From NCBI GenBank assembly GCA_038373885.1, contig JAWZYV010019980.1, positions 124,001-188,000 of the forward strand: a stretch of 64,000 bases of DNA. Reading direction: 5' to 3'. The notes beneath the pieces were generated by a model, which was not told where the DNA came from, ran no database searches, and worked only from the letters and a program-made list of their open reading frames with translations. The DNA is from Cheiracanthium punctorium (taxonomy: Eukaryota; Arthropoda; Arachnida; Araneae; Cheiracanthiidae). Positions 35,688 to 47,697 of the stretch are shown here, piece after piece. Position 1 is the first letter of the stretch; each line of letters begins with the position of its first letter. A program made the position numbers and the translations under genes.

Positions 35688-36186
35688 GTATAATACACTT
35701 TACTATGTATTTCATAACATTCATTTAACTTATGAGACTATTGTACATTATTGTACTTTTGAAATTATTACACTATTACTAGTTCAACAATATCAAACTA
35801 AGCAGTCTTATGTTAATGGATAAAAATAAATTTTGATTTGTTATATTTATATCATAGTACCTTTTTAATTCAATTATTTAATGGAATGTGTACAGTTAAT
35901 ATAATAATAATATTATTATTGTAAATTAAATTATCCAATGATATTATGAATGTAATTAACAACCTCTTACCTTTAAATTACAAATTTTCCACTTTTCTAA
36001 CATTTTTAGAATTACTCTTTTTGCCATAATGAGTTAAAATAATCAAGAGAGATAGAATATTTCACTGGATAAAATTAAATTTTAAAAATATTCATTAAAT
36101 GTAATATCAGAATATCGATTTCTGATCTGATCTTAGAAGTGAATGTGATATATTTATGTTTGAATAGCTCGAATTTTTATTTGCAG
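35688..36186 (+). other. VIRMA intron, 499 bp
   Basis: GTATAA donor, TTTGCAG acceptor. Strongly AT-rich; nothing recognised. Confidence 0.7.
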
Positions 36187-36378
36187 GTGTGATTATAATT
36201 CACCCTTTAATCCTTCTGACACTCGGCCTTCTGGACAAAGAAATCGGGATGCATATTCAGAATTAGGGAGAACATCCAATGTGATTTCTGTAAACCGATT
36301 TCGCGGGTTGAGACCAGGAGGCATGGGACAGACTAGTCAAGGTCACTGGCAGGATAGGAGTAAAGGCCAGAATCAAAG
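36187..36378 (+). CDS. VIRMA: VIRMA exon 9 in window
   Basis: Acceptor TTTGCAG at 36186; donor CAAAG|GTGAGA at 36379. The first base completes Arg; two bases of Arg remain at the end. The peptide includes NSPFNPSDTRPSGQRNRDAY and RFRGLRPGGMGQTSQGHWQD. Again Arg/Gly/Gln-rich and without a folded-domain signature. Confidence 0.82.
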
Positions 36379-37144
36379 GTGAGATAGAATGTTATTGCTA
36401 TACTTTAAAATACTAGCTATAAAATAACTTTTAACCTTAAAGTAGTTTGTTGGCGATTATCTTTTAGGGGTGTAATAAATGTCACACAAAAAATAACACA
36501 TTTTTGGTATTTAGCCTGTTCAACTATTTTGCTGAATATTCAGCTAGGTTGAATATTGTCCTATTTGGCCTAATAATTTCAGGATATTGAAGAAAAATAC
36601 TTTTTTAACCTGGAAACTTTATACATTTATTTAACTTGGAATTCTGAAGAATTGTGCTTTACTTCATTAATATTACATAAGAATTTCAACTCTCACTCAA
36701 GTTTGAGTTGCATTAAACATCTTCTTACATAGCAGGGATCATGACTAGTATGTTTTTAAATAACCATTGCAGCCTTACATGATGAATCGCAGAATACAGT
36801 GATCTCCCTAGCAAAGTGCATAAGTTAGTCGATATTAGGTATAATTGAACTGAATTAAATTATTTAGGCTGACAGTCTACATTTTGTCTTGCATGTTATA
36901 CCCAGACAAAAAAAAATCTTTAAACTCTCAATATACATGTCATACTTTGTTATCAAGTAATTAGTGAATAAAAAGTATAAAATTTTAAATTTTAAAAAAT
37001 ACACTGTGTTAAAATTTGTCATCTGATAAACATACCATTTGTTGGTTTTATTTTAACTTTTTTATATTCATGCAAAACATTATAATAGATACCTATTTTC
37101 AGTAACATGCTTAAATAGACCTTGATTCAGAAAATCTATATAAT

Positions 37145-37764
37145 ACAGCACACTCCTTCTAATCCGCAACCCTATAATCTGCAGATGCCTATAATCCGCC
37201 ATGCATTTTATGTGTAAACAAATAATTTTACATTTCAGTTTTTCTACACAGACTCTGAAAGATCGATGAAACTTTCGCTTGCGTAAAAATAAAAAGACCA
37301 GAAAAAGAGGTCCACAGATGGGGCATGTCTTTCATCATGGGTCCAGGGCCCGTAGTCGAATGTTGGGACCATGTACTCTGTTACGGGCAGAAACAAACTA
37401 GTAAATACAGTTAAATGCTTTTAATAAACACACATAAATAAATAAACTATTATCTCCACAAAAGAATACCTAAGCTGCTACGCAAAATTGTCAAGTGCAA
37501 TTTCAAATGTTACTAAAAAGCTAAAACATAGCCTTTTAAATTGAAAAAAATGTTTTATATTAATTTTGATGTATTATTTCAAAATAACTGTTATGATCAG
37601 TTTGGTTTCTGTTATGTCTAATTATATGTGTACTGTTGCCAATATTTTTTAGTAAAATACACATTTTTTCCTGTGTTAACCAAATGGCCTATAATCTTCA
37701 AAATTCTATAATCTGCACAACCCTTAATCCCAACCTGTGCAGATTAGAGGGAGTGTCTTGTGTA
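37145..37764. mobile_element. Tigger/pogo-like MITE
   Basis: CACACTCCTTCTAATCCGCA at the left is mirrored by TGCAGATTAGAGGGAGTGTC at the right. TAATCTGC/TAATCCGC words are repeated just inside both ends. The 'ACTC..TAATCCG' style is, from memory, typical of Tigger-derived elements. The word AAAATTCTATAATCTGCA recurs at 49888, near an AGAGTCTACTGTG end. No transposase is readable in the 0.6-kb interior. Confidence 0.55.
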
Positions 37765-38944
37765 TAGATTAAAAGTATTTCTAAATATAATATACTCTAA
37801 TTATTCTACCAATTATTTAACTCTGACCATATCTTATCATTATCTATCTGTCTAACAAAGCCCCCCCCCAAAAAAAAAGTAAAAAAAAAGAAAGAATTTT
37901 ATAGCATTTAATTTCCTGCAGACGATATTTTGAACTGTGGAAAAAATAACTAAAAATCAATGGCATCATAATGACTTCTCACTTACAATATCTATTGGAT
38001 ATGAAAAAACTTTCTAAAGTTGAAAATTATTTAAAAAGAAAGAAAGGGGGAAAAAACAGATATGCCTGATCATTTAGGTGTAAACATTGAATATATATAT
38101 TTAGACGTATTTAACAATTAAACATATCAGATTGATGGATGAAAACAGCAAAATCAATATTGATCAAGTTATTAATATTTTTGTGGATGTAGGAAAATTC
38201 CAAAGCAAGATATGTATATTAATTTAACAAAACTGAAAGTATTTGCAATAATTAATATATGTTAAATTGAAATCAGATACTTTTACATTAACTTAAAAAT
38301 ATTATGTACTTTCAAATGATTTTAATGCAAATTAATTTGTATTGAGTTTTTTATTACACATTGTTATTTATTTTTGGATTTTTAAATAAGTAGCAAAAAT
38401 TTATTTTAAATTTCACAATTTTATCACTTAGTTTCTTTGACTAACAGAAACTATTAATCTGTGAAGGCAAAATTAAGTACCATTTAAATATAAAAAGCTA
38501 AAAATAAAGGCTTTTAAAACACTGGTAAACGTCTATTCTACTTCTCTAACAAAATTTCAGCACTTAATAGGTTTCTAGTTGTTGCATCTGCTAGTAGTAA
38601 AAGTAACATTTTTTTTTTTTTTTTTTTTTTTTATGGACTAGCTAAAACTTGTTTTGAATGCTGGGATAAATGTTAGCTGTTTGATGTTGAGTCAGTCAAC
38701 TTAAATAAATGATCCTTTTCATATCATTATTTTTATATATCTAAATCTTGTTTTGAATAAGAGTAATAATAATTATGAATAAGATAAGAGCCAGATGTTT
38801 CTTTTGTGAAATTTATTCCACCCTGAAAAAGTTAAATTTGTTATTGGAAGAGATGTCTGGAAACTTCACTTCCTAAAACTCATTCAGATAACACTATGAA
38901 ATCATTCACTCCTTTCAATTTCATGCTTTATCTTCTTTAGGCCC

Positions 38945-39190
38945 TTAATATGGCCGATTGGATAAAGTCACTGCACATGATAGATGGCTGAAGTGTGAAG
39001 GTCCCCAATTCGAGCCAATTGTGTGGTAATCGATCTAACGGTCTGGAGTTTCAGTTTGTATACTCCAGATGTAATGTGAATATTCATTAGAACTCTTTAA
39101 AAAGTTCTCCTCCTAGATGAGGCAGATAGCTCTGGAGTAACTTTCCCTTAATGCACAATACCAATGCCAAGCCTTTAATACCAGAAAAAA
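38945..39190 (+). mobile_element. tRNA-derived SINE, copy in the last VIRMA intron
   Basis: Shares the order of motifs with the copy at 43883: ATGGCCGATTGGATAAAGTC, then GATAGATGGCTGAAGTGTGA, AGGTCCCCAATTCGAGCC (B-box region), ACGGTCTGGAGTTT, then CTCCAGATGTAATGTGAATA and AGTTCTCCTCCTA. Diverged; no tail or target duplication is clear. Confidence 0.65.
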
Positions 39191-39916
39191 GCTGCTATTT
39201 AAATTTTCTCATTGAGTCTTTTGAGGCCATCTCAGCCTAAGGATAAATAGAAAAACATCTTGAAATAAAAATTACTTAAAGACATACATGTAAGAAATTC
39301 TTTAGTTTAGTTGGCATATGTTTACTGTGCATTGAGAATTTTTGATCACAGTTTTAATCCAAGACAAGATTGAGGCTAAGACCAGGGAGGAGGGGGTGGT
39401 GGAAAAAATACTAATGTGATCATTTCTTCTGGAATCTTTAATAAGTGAGAATAGAACATAATGCAAGATTGACTTCATTACAGAATAATGAATATGTTTA
39501 TTAAATGTGTTGTATTTAGCTTTTCTGTATCCGAACGGTCTTCCTACTTCCTGTATATCCCATCTAAAAAAGTATTTTTGTGATCTAAAAAAATAAATAT
39601 AATTTAGTGTTGTTTTAGAGACAGTGTACTAGCTGTTTGCTAATTTGCTGTATTAACATTTCATGGAAGTAAGATATTCTTTGAAAGCATCTTTTTATGT
39701 TGTTTAAGATTGTCATTGATATACATTTATTGATGTACTTGATGCAGATCGTATTGGTAATTCCAAGACTATTGAATTGGAACAGATCAAGAAGTGATAA
39801 GGCAGACTAAAGGACACTTGATGATTTAATCATGATACACGAACCTACCAGACTTTCTTTTCTTTTGTGCAATTCTTTTCATCCTTTAATATCCACATTT
39901 ATACTTTATGGTTTAG

Positions 39917-39998
39917 ATTTATCACTCCTGGGAATCCAAGCAGAGGAAGCAGCCGGAGAGATTTGAATGCAAGACACAATCGCTCATTTACTCGATAG
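39917..39998 (+). CDS. VIRMA: VIRMA last coding exon and stop
   Basis: Acceptor GGTTTAG at 39916. The first base completes Arg and the frame runs 27 codons to TAG at 39996-39998. The peptide is FITPGNPSRGSSRRDLNARH then NRSFTR. The final RSFTR matches the human VIRMA C-terminus as I remember it, supporting this as the true end. Summed over all ten exons, the spliced length is 1465 bp and every junction keeps the frame. Confidence 0.9.
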
Positions 39999-40081
39999 GA
40001 CTAAGTGATTTATTTTTAAATTCTGCACATCAGGACACATCATTGCTGTGAACATGTTGTAAAAAAACTGTGACATATCAG

Positions 40082-40087
40082 AATAAA
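40082..40087 (+). terminator. Polyadenylation signal AATAAA of VIRMA
   Basis: AATAAA lies 84 bases after the stop codon, followed by TTTTACAATGCGTG and a T-rich stretch. The implied 3' UTR is about 100-120 nt. A weaker alternative (AAATAAATTG) lies near 40562, which would make a longer UTR. Confidence 0.6.
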
Positions 40088-40105
40088 AGGCATTTTACAA
40101 TGCGT

Positions 40106-41280
40106 GATTGATTTTCTTTGTTATATTGCAACAACAAAAATTTCTAAAAGATGTGTCATTCCATAGCCTCATGAAATGTAACCTATGTTGAAGTAAGCAG
40201 TTTTTCAAGAATTGGGCCTATTTCTGCAGTTTCATTAATTTTCATACCAAAAGTTGTGTAATACATATAAAGCTGCACTACGTGTCTTACCTGGATAACT
40301 TCAGCATTTTAGCATGTGTTCATTATTTAGCACAAGTGTTGTATCCTCATCATTTTCCACATCTAGCACTATTTTAAAATTTCTTTTCGCATTCCTGTAC
40401 TGGAAAAGAGCGGTTCTACCAGAAAATTATTTTAGGTAGTAACTTTGTGCTTAGTGATCAAATGTCTCTGGTTCCTCAAGGATTTTAATACCTGCTTGCA
40501 CAACATATTAACTTCTTCACTGATGTCTATTAAGCAGCATCATTTTATATTATTTCTGTGCAAATAAATTGACAGATTTGTAATTCAAGATTCCTGCAGT
40601 GGATGATAGAAGGTAAGTATAATGAATCTATCTGCATGCAAGCACACAAGGGTGGATACAGAAATATGTTTGATATTAATTAGCTTATTTTACCTAAATA
40701 TAATGTACTCTAAAGTAAAATGTTACCCTTAACACTTTCAGGTCTGAGCTATTTCTGCCATCTATATATTCCTGTGGACTGTGAGTTTTTGGTAGTTTTT
40801 ATGATTTTTTTTTAAACTTAGAAGATGTATATTTTAGCATATATTTACTAGGTGTATCAAAATTAGAGGAACAAACTTCTGGGAGGAGTAGGTATTTCAG
40901 GACGGATCAGAATCACATAGTGATGTTGGATCGGAAATGTTGTCTTAATGTACCTGTTAATAACCACTTTAGAAGAAGAGTTCAAATAATAATGAACTTT
41001 CTGACCAAGGTTTTTCAAAAACCAAGGAATCTTTCACAGATTATACTTAAAAAATTGTTAACTCCCCCCTTTTTTTTCCCCCATTACCTTGATGAAATTG
41101 TCCGAGGAGAACCCATTGTTTAAGAAACTTGGTTAAGAAATTAGGCACGTACTTCAACATTTCTACAAAAAAAAAAAAAAAAAAAAAAAAAAATGTTCCA
41201 GATAAAGAAAATATCGTTTTTAGTATAAATTTTACTCCAATTAAAGCTTGCCCATTAAAATCTAAATGCTGTATAAATAC
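40106..41280. other. Intergenic, nothing recognised
   Basis: AT-rich sequence after the VIRMA poly(A) signal. A 67-codon plus-strand frame at 40920-41123 has no recognisable motif. Confidence 0.5.
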
Positions 41281-41380
41281 CTGACAATATATTTTTTTAG
41301 AAAGTGATTGAATCAACCTTTCAAGTATATTAAGCATGGAATGTTTAGGCTGATTAATTTTTACCAACTATGCGAAAATT

Positions 41381-41432
41381 TCCAGAGCTGGGGGGTCGAA
41401 CCCAGGCCTACCGCTTAATGTGCGGGTGCTCT
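41381..41432 (-). repeat. Truncated inverted copy of a tRNA-like repeat
   Basis: On the minus strand it reads GAGCACCCGCACATTAAGCG then TAGGCCTGGGTTCGACCCCC and CAGCTCTGGA. It joins directly to SINE-like sequence at 41433, so the 5' half of the tRNA-like head is lost. The flank at 41283-41380 is the inverse of the flank after the plus-strand copies. Confidence 0.65.
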
Positions 41433-41570
41433 AAATGGTAGACGGCCGAAGTCTGAAGGTCCCGGGTTCAAGTCCCATCTCACGGCTGTCAATCGAACGG
41501 TCTGGAGCTTTGGTCGGTTTTCTCCAGATTTAATGTAAATAAACGTTAGAACCCCTTAAAAAGTCTTTGG
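41433..41570 (+). mobile_element. 5'-truncated tRNA-derived SINE
   Basis: Starts ATGGTAGACGGCCGAAGTCT and continues GAAGGTCCCGGGTTCAAGTC and ACGGTCTGGAGCTTTGG, the same body as 43883-44119. Its A-box end is replaced by the inverted tRNA-like fragment at 41381-41432. Confidence 0.65.
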
Positions 41571-41759
41571 CCGTGGCACCTTCTGTAGGCATATGTTCCT
41601 CATGTAGGCTTGATATAGCACAAAGCACACACACCTCTCCCTTTCCCACCGTAATGGAGTTGTCGCGAATTAATTGTTTCATCTGTTCCATCTGTGGTTT
41701 GCAGAGGAAGATGATAAATGCCAACGGTTCTAAAGCGAGAAATTTCATCTGGGAATCGT

Positions 41760-41829
41760 CCCAGAGTAGCTCAGTGGTAGAGCACCCGCACGTTAAGCGG
41801 TAGGCCTGGGTTCGACCCCCAGCTCTGGA
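41760..41829 (+). tRNA. tRNA-like sequence, probably a pseudogene or repeat head
   Basis: CCCAGAG pairs with CTCTGG(A). The D-arm is GCTCAGTGGTAGAGC and the T-arm CTGGGTTCGACCCCCAG has a perfect 5-bp stem. The anticodon region CCCGC-ACGTTAA-GCGGT would read GTT (Asn). However, position 33 is C rather than T and the first acceptor and anticodon pairs mismatch. It is one of three copies in a local repeat, so function as a tRNA is doubtful. Confidence 0.35.
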
Positions 41830-42046
41830 AATTTTTGCATAGTTGGTAAAAATTAATCAGCCTAAACATTCCATGCTTAATATACTTGAAAGGTTGATTC
41901 AATCACTTTCTAAAAAAATATGTATAACTTCCGCGGCGTAACGGAGTTGTCGCGAATTAATTGTTTCATCTGTTCCATCTGTGGTTTGCAGAGGAAGATG
42001 ATAAATGCCAACGGTTCTAAAGCGAGAAATTTCATCTGCGAATCGT

Positions 42047-42116
42047 CCCAGAGTAGCTCAGTGGTAGAGCACCCGCACGTTGAGCGGTAGGCCTGTGTTC
42101 GACCCCCAGCTCTGGA
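42047..42116 (+). tRNA. Second tRNA-like copy, eroded
   Basis: Same as 41760-41829 but the anticodon loop reads ACGTTGA and the T-stem has a G-to-T change (CTGTG) that breaks pairing. It looks like a decayed duplicate. Confidence 0.3.
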
Positions 42117-42172
42117 AATTTTCGCATAGTTGGTAAAAATTAATCAGCCTAAACATTCCATGCTTAATATAC

Positions 42173-42496
42173 CTGACAATAGTTTTAAATAGAGATTGTT
42201 TAGTGAAATTCGCTTGTCTACTGAAGACTCAAAAAGCTACTGTAATTCTAGATTGCTTCATAGAGATATTCTGCTTTATTGCTGCCGTCTACACATTTTT
42301 CTTTAATTAAAAGCTTTGTAAATAGTGATTGAAAAGATGGCAAATATATGTAGTAGGTTATTTTTATATCTCAGAGAGTTTACCCCCCAAGAGGCTCTTG
42401 AACTTCGTTAGCTTCACCAAAAATGACTACTAGAGTAACTCTCAGGCTTAGACCTCAGAGTGTTAAGCAATATCTCTCAAGAGAGCTGAAACCCTC
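42173..42496. other. Intergenic gap before the hAT-like element
   Basis: AT-rich; no gene or repeat recognised. Confidence 0.4.
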
Positions 42497-43221
42497 CCTT
42501 GTACTAGGGAATGCAATCCCGCACTGTTTTTGATTTCGCGGGATTTCGGGATTGATACTTATTGATCCCACGGGATTGGCATTTCATACAGCTAAGAATT
42601 CATTTCAACAGAGAAACATAGGAAAAAGTAAGATTTTATACACTTTGAAGTTTAATAGTAATAATTAATGTTATTTTATAATTAATACAAGAACTTACAG
42701 AAATATGAAAATTATAGTTATGATATTCAAAATAATATATTTAGAATTTAGTTGCTGAAAAAGAATGTAAAAAAGGCAATGTAAAGAGTCACTTACCTAG
42801 TCATGGTCTAATTTTAGTAAAATAGTTAAAAGCGTGAATTTAAAAAAAAAAATTTAAAAGGAAAACTTTTTATAATTGATTCATGATTGTTCGCCAAGAG
42901 ATAAATTAGCATGAAATATTTCTGTACATTTGGAGTTCGGGAAGTTAAAAAAATTTAGTTTACAGTATTTGATCCAGATTCCCATTGAAAGATAATTAGA
43001 AAAATTAAAACTTTAAAATTTGTAATTATTGATTCATGTATTATGAGATACATACATATTAGGGTGGATCATTTTTTTTTTTTTTTTTTTTCCTCCCCAT
43101 TTTTCCTACATGGCAAAAGTTGCCAAATGGTTTGATGAGAATTTTTCAAAAAAAAATTTTCTTTTTTAAAGATCCCCTTCAGGTGCCCCACTCACCCTAA
43201 AAAATCAATTTCATAAAAAGA

Positions 43222-43260
<39 letters not shown>

Positions 43261-43341
43261 ATAATAAAATAAACTTTTCTAATTTAACCTAATTTAATTT
43301 AATGTTATTTGAAAAATCCTTCTTTAATCTTTTACTCTTAC

Positions 43342-43837
43342 TGTAAAGTTTGTTTCTCGGCCACACAAATATTACGCTCAGAGACGTTTTTTGAAGTTCC
43401 ATAAGTAGAAAATTGTTTATTCAGCAGTATTCTCGGTTTTCTGTGGTTTTCATTACTACGTGCTTTTAGAACTCCTGGGTAAGCAGGTGTTTCTCATGTC
43501 TTGATTGACAATCTAGTTAACTAATTACGTTTGAGAGTAACGCCTTCGCGATCGTGCTGCACCCTGCCAGCAGGTGTAGTAACTAAGGAGTATTTAAGCA
43601 AGAGCACGGAAATTTCGAGAGCTTCGTCTTAACTTCGCGCTTAGCTTTTTAGGAGTTTGGAACGTAAAGCTTAGCTTCGAGCCTTTAGACTGCGATGTAA
43701 GATAGCCACGGAACGAATAAGGTCGCCGGCCCGACTCCTGCCCTCTGTCTGAACTTGAAATAAACTATTTAACCTAGAACTCCAATGGATTTGCGTCAAT
43801 TATTCCAACAAAGAATGGCGTAAGGCCATTCTTTACA
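43342..43837 (+). mobile_element. Possible solo LTR
   Basis: Bounded by TGTAAAG and CTTTACA. Contains a TATA-like GAGTATTTAAGC (about 43588), a GC-richer stretch downstream, and GAAATAAACT near the 3' side as a polyadenylation signal. It ends with a hairpin, AAAGAATGG ... CCATTCTTT (43811-43833). No target duplication or internal region is visible, so the class and exact ends are uncertain. Confidence 0.4.
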
Positions 43838-43882
43838 TATATATATATGTAATGACTTGGGTGGCATAATTTCCACCCAAGG

Positions 43883-44119
43883 GCCTCACCATGGCACAGT
43901 GGTTATGCTGCTGAAAATGGTAGATGGCCAAAGTGTGAAGGTCCCGGGTTCAGGTCCCATCGCGCGGCTGTCGATCTAAAGGTCTGGAGTTTTGGTAGGT
44001 TTTCTCCAGATGTAACGTGAATATGCATTAGAACCCCTTAGAAAGTCCTCCTACCAAGGCACCCTCCCCTTGGCAGATCGCCCTAGTGTAGCGTTGCCAT
44101 AATCACACACAACAACAAC
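43883..44119 (+). mobile_element. tRNA-derived SINE, full length, with target duplication
   Basis: The 5' head has an A-box-like ATGGCACAGTGGTTATGC and a B-box-like CCCGGGTTCAGGTCCC. The tail is (ACA)n. A 15-bp perfect duplication AATTTCCACCCAAGG flanks it (43868-43882 and 44120-44134), showing retrotransposition. Body motifs match the copies at 38945 and 41433. Confidence 0.88.
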
Positions 44120-44879
44120 AATTTCCACCCAAGGCATCTTCGGCACTTCTGCCAAATGGCCAGAAGTTTTTTTCCCATAAAAAAGGCTTTTTTGAGCATT
44201 CTCTTTTCGCACTCCAAGAATTCGAATGCAAAATTACAAAATTAGGCTATTATTTCCCTCACCAGTTTCGGCACAAAACAAGATCTAGCTAGTTTTCATT
44301 CGCGCTTCTGATCTGATGTCACTATATTTTCCCCGTCAAAAGAATAAGACGTCTCGCTTAACCCTTTGAACAATAAGAATTTTCAAATCAATATGGAAGA
44401 CTGGCTGGATAGACTGCCCAACCCTGAGAAAGTGCAGCCGTTGAACTCAATCCTTTTAACAACCAACAACATGGCAGTCAATCGAATAGCTAATATGGCA
44501 TCATAGGGGTAAAGAAATTTTCTGACACAGCTGGCTGCATGGCCACACTGCTAACTGTGTCAGAGAAGAACATATTTCTTTAATACAAGAACCAAGTTGC
44601 ATTTACCTTGGGCATTTAACTGTTTCATCTGAATCTGCGATTAACATTAAGAATGGAATGTTAACCTCCTTTAATGACAAAGGTACATCAACTGATTCAC
44701 TTACAGCAATCGAATGCGATAGGACAATTGTCAATACTGGTACAAAGGCATAAGTAATAAGCCTTCTAGAAGCTGTGTTAAATTCGTGCACTTCAGTGGT
44801 TCATTTGTATGCCGCATCTTAATGAACTTATTTTATGCCATCTTTTGATTCAGCTTGATAGTGTAACTTGTGGCCTCTA

Positions 44880-45440
44880 AGAATTTTCAGGTGCAATTGG
44901 CAAGCTATTAGAAACATACCATACATTTGCTGTAACTGAATTCTGTAAGATTGAGGGAAATCTGTTTCCAGATGTCAATAGGAATATTTTGAGTATAGAT
45001 CAAAGATATTTGTTGGATATATTAGCCGTGTTTTCAGAAGAATTCAGTCAAGATTTTGTTGCAATTCAACCAGGTGCATTCCTGGTGGTTGACAAAGGCA
45101 AACTGTATCCTTCGTCTTCTTCCGAAAACTTGTTACATATATTATGAAGGTATACAGTTAAATGGGGTTCCACATAAAAGGAAAGCCATTGGGCATTGAA
45201 TGTTCCAGATACCTGTGGAAGCTAATTATGTACTCAAGATATATGCCAGATCACCTAAAAAAAACTTGACTTTTTCATCCAAAGAAATATAGATTTTTTC
45301 ACTGTGATAAAGACTTTGCTTGTAGCTATGTTATATGATGATAGAGATAGTATTCGAAAATTAGCTTGCTGTGTAGGGTTATTTCTGCCAGAAAAGAGAA
45401 TCAGAATACTTCATTTGTGAGAAATTTTTTATACCAGTAA
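44880..45440 (+). pseudogene. Relic of an uncharacterised arthropod multi-copy protein
   Basis: After TTTTCAG at 44890 the frame reads FSGAIGKLLETYHTFAV, then NILSIDQRYLLDILAV and FSEEFSQDFVAIQPGAF. After a frameshift it reads YIMKVYS, then FHIKGKPLGIECSRYLWKLI and MYSRYMPDHLKK. The order 'DQ.YL..I ... P ... IMKVY ... W.F.IK ... G..H...... SRYLP..L' is one I recall from uncharacterised arthropod proteins often seen in many copies. Stops and shifts show decay. It may be host-derived cargo or a passenger of the hAT-like element. Confidence 0.4.
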
Positions 45441-46296
45441 TAAACATGCAAGCAACTGATTATACGAATTTAATTTTTTGTAATGATAATAACAAGCCTC
45501 CAGTTTTAAAAGACCTCCAATAAAGACTGAAAAACATTCCTATCAAAGGAGATTGCTTCATCAAAATTTCCTTATTTGTCTAGCTTCCCATGCCACACCT
45601 AGGAACCGGGCACTGTGTGACTTGCCGGGCACTTGCAGCAGAGGCTCCATCTCTTGTTTGTGGAGAAGAAAGAAAGGCCAGATTTGTGAGATCTATGCTC
45701 AAATCAAGGAACATAATGAAATCTTTTAATTCAAAATCATTTTAGTTAGTTTTTCTCATGCGATAATTATATCATGTATTTATTATATACAACTATGTAC
45801 AGGAAATCGCTTTAGGTTTGTAAGAATTTCGCGCAGATCACAATTATTTGGCAATTTTTCACTTGCTCCCGGCTAACCGAAAAAAAAAAAAAAAAAAAAA
45901 AAAAACACTCACAGTCAAAGAATTTAAAATCTCTACTGGACTTTGGAAAAACTTTCACTGTCATCATAGCAAATTATTTTATCGGAGCTAGGGTGATATA
46001 TTCTCTATTCATCAGATATTCGATTATGCCAACATTAATAAAAGTTCAATCATCATTTTTAGGTTCTATTATAACTAACTTCGATATGTTATCTGAGAGT
46101 ATGTTTTAGGAAATATTTCCATACACTTCATTAATAATATTATTTTCATTCCCTCTTAATTGCTGATATATTTCTTCAATAATATTTTTGGAGAAAATTT
46201 GCTTTAGCATACTGCCTGGCGGGAGATTATGAATAAATTGTCGAATTGGCGCGTTTCTTTGTAGCGTCTCTTGGATTGCGATCTTCCCGGAACGAA

Positions 46297-47697
46297 TCCT
46301 AACTAATATTATAAATGCGAAAGTGAGTTTGTTTGTTTGTTTATGACGCTTTCACGCCTAAACCGCTGAATCGATTAGGATGCATTTCGGTTTAGATATA
46401 GATGGGACCCTGGAGTTGGTTATAGGCTACTTAGAATTTTAGATTTTTAATTACTTTTTTAATTATTAATTAAAAACCGTTTTTACGTTGCCATGCTTGG
46501 CGAGTTTCGCCCGTATCATATGATTCATGTTTTGAGCTAACAAGAATGCTATTACTTCATTAAAGAAGCACGTGCATCTGAAAAACATTAAATAATACGG
46601 AAATTATGCCAGTTTTATGCCAAATATATCTATCTCTAATAATAAAAATGAATATTCTCCAGACAAATCTACAGAAAGCAGAGCTTTGAAAATTTGAGCA
46701 TGCCTGGACCCATGACTTCGGTAAAGTGTACCTGAGGCTCGGAAATTTTAATTACTTTTCTAACTATTAATTAAAAACCGTTTTATCGCCCGCACAAAAT
46801 GATTTATGCTTTTGAAATAAAGCAGAAATTCTATTTGCAAAATCACATGCATTTGAAAAACATAAATAAGTATGGAAATTATGTTGATTTTACGCCAAAT
46901 TAAAAAGCATAAATAAAGAAAAGTGTACTTACGTATTATCCCGGCGGTCCGCCAAGACGAGCGATTTTTTGCCGAGATAAATGCCGGGCACATGAAATTA
47001 TTAATGGTTTTGAATACGATTGGCAACTCATTTGACGAAAAATCAGTTTGGCCTCTTAGACACTGGAGGGACCCTGAGTGTTATAGGCTACCTTTTATGC
47101 ATATATCACAAATAGTTCTTTTACAGGGATACTCATAAGAATTACATTACGCTCTATGTGTATCTCTGTAAGTACTGAACCGATTCCAAAACTTTTTTCA
47201 CTGATAGTAAGCTACACTATTCTTGAGTATTATAGGCTAAAATTAATGCATGTAGCGCAAATAGTTCCTTTACAGGAACACTCAAAATAATTCTAATACA
47301 TTACGCTCTATGCGTATCTCTGTAACTATAGAACCGATTCTAAAACTTTTTCGCTAATAGAAAGCTGCACTATTCCTGATTAACATAGGCTAAAATTCAT
47401 GCATATAGCATAAATATTTCTTTTACAAGAACACTCAAAACAGTTCGCAAATACTGTCGTAACTGTCTGTATTCGTTTAATGCCTGAAAAAAATCTAAAT
47501 TTAGTAATTTTACATACTCTGTTATTTTAGAGGAAGTATACTACCATGCATTATACTTCATTTAAAATAAGTAAAAAGCAAATAATATTTAAATGCAGTT
47601 TCTTTAGTCGCAAACATATTTGTTATTCACGCATGCTTCGTTTCTCTCGGGACCTAATTCTAAAGCCGACGCGGACGAAATCGCGGGTAGCCGCTAG
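46297..47697 (+). mobile_element. Helitron-like non-autonomous element
   Basis: The start TCCTAACTAATATTATAAATG-type follows an A (46296). The end is CGCGGGTAGCCGCTAG before a T (47698). The opening words ATTATAAATGCGAAAGTGAG and CTTTCACGCCTAAACCGCTG, together with the CGCG ... CGCG hairpin before CTAG, are classic for arthropod Helitrons. Two internal units about 155 bp apart carry ACATTACGCTCTATG (47143 and 47298). Confidence 0.75.

Larger units (their letters stand above)
36379..39916 (+). other. Last VIRMA intron, 3.5 kb
   Basis: GTGAGA donor and GGTTTAG acceptor. Contains the Tigger-like element 37145-37764, a T-run at 38610-38632 and the SINE 38945-39190. The rest is AT-rich without recognisable genes. 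Confidence 0.7.
41651..42172 (+). repeat. Tandem duplication of a 287-bp unit containing a tRNA-like sequence
   Basis: The first unit starts GTAATGGAGTTGTCGCG at 41651; the second starts GTAACGGAGTTGTCGCG at 41938. Both carry TTTCATCTGTTCCATCTGTG, a tRNA-like segment and the same following flank. The second copy ends slightly short, near 42172. Confidence 0.85.

Noticed and set aside
41760..41829. Functional tRNA-Asn gene
   Set aside because: Position 33 is C, the anticodon stem and first acceptor pair mismatch, and the sequence is part of a local repeat; kept only as tRNA-like.
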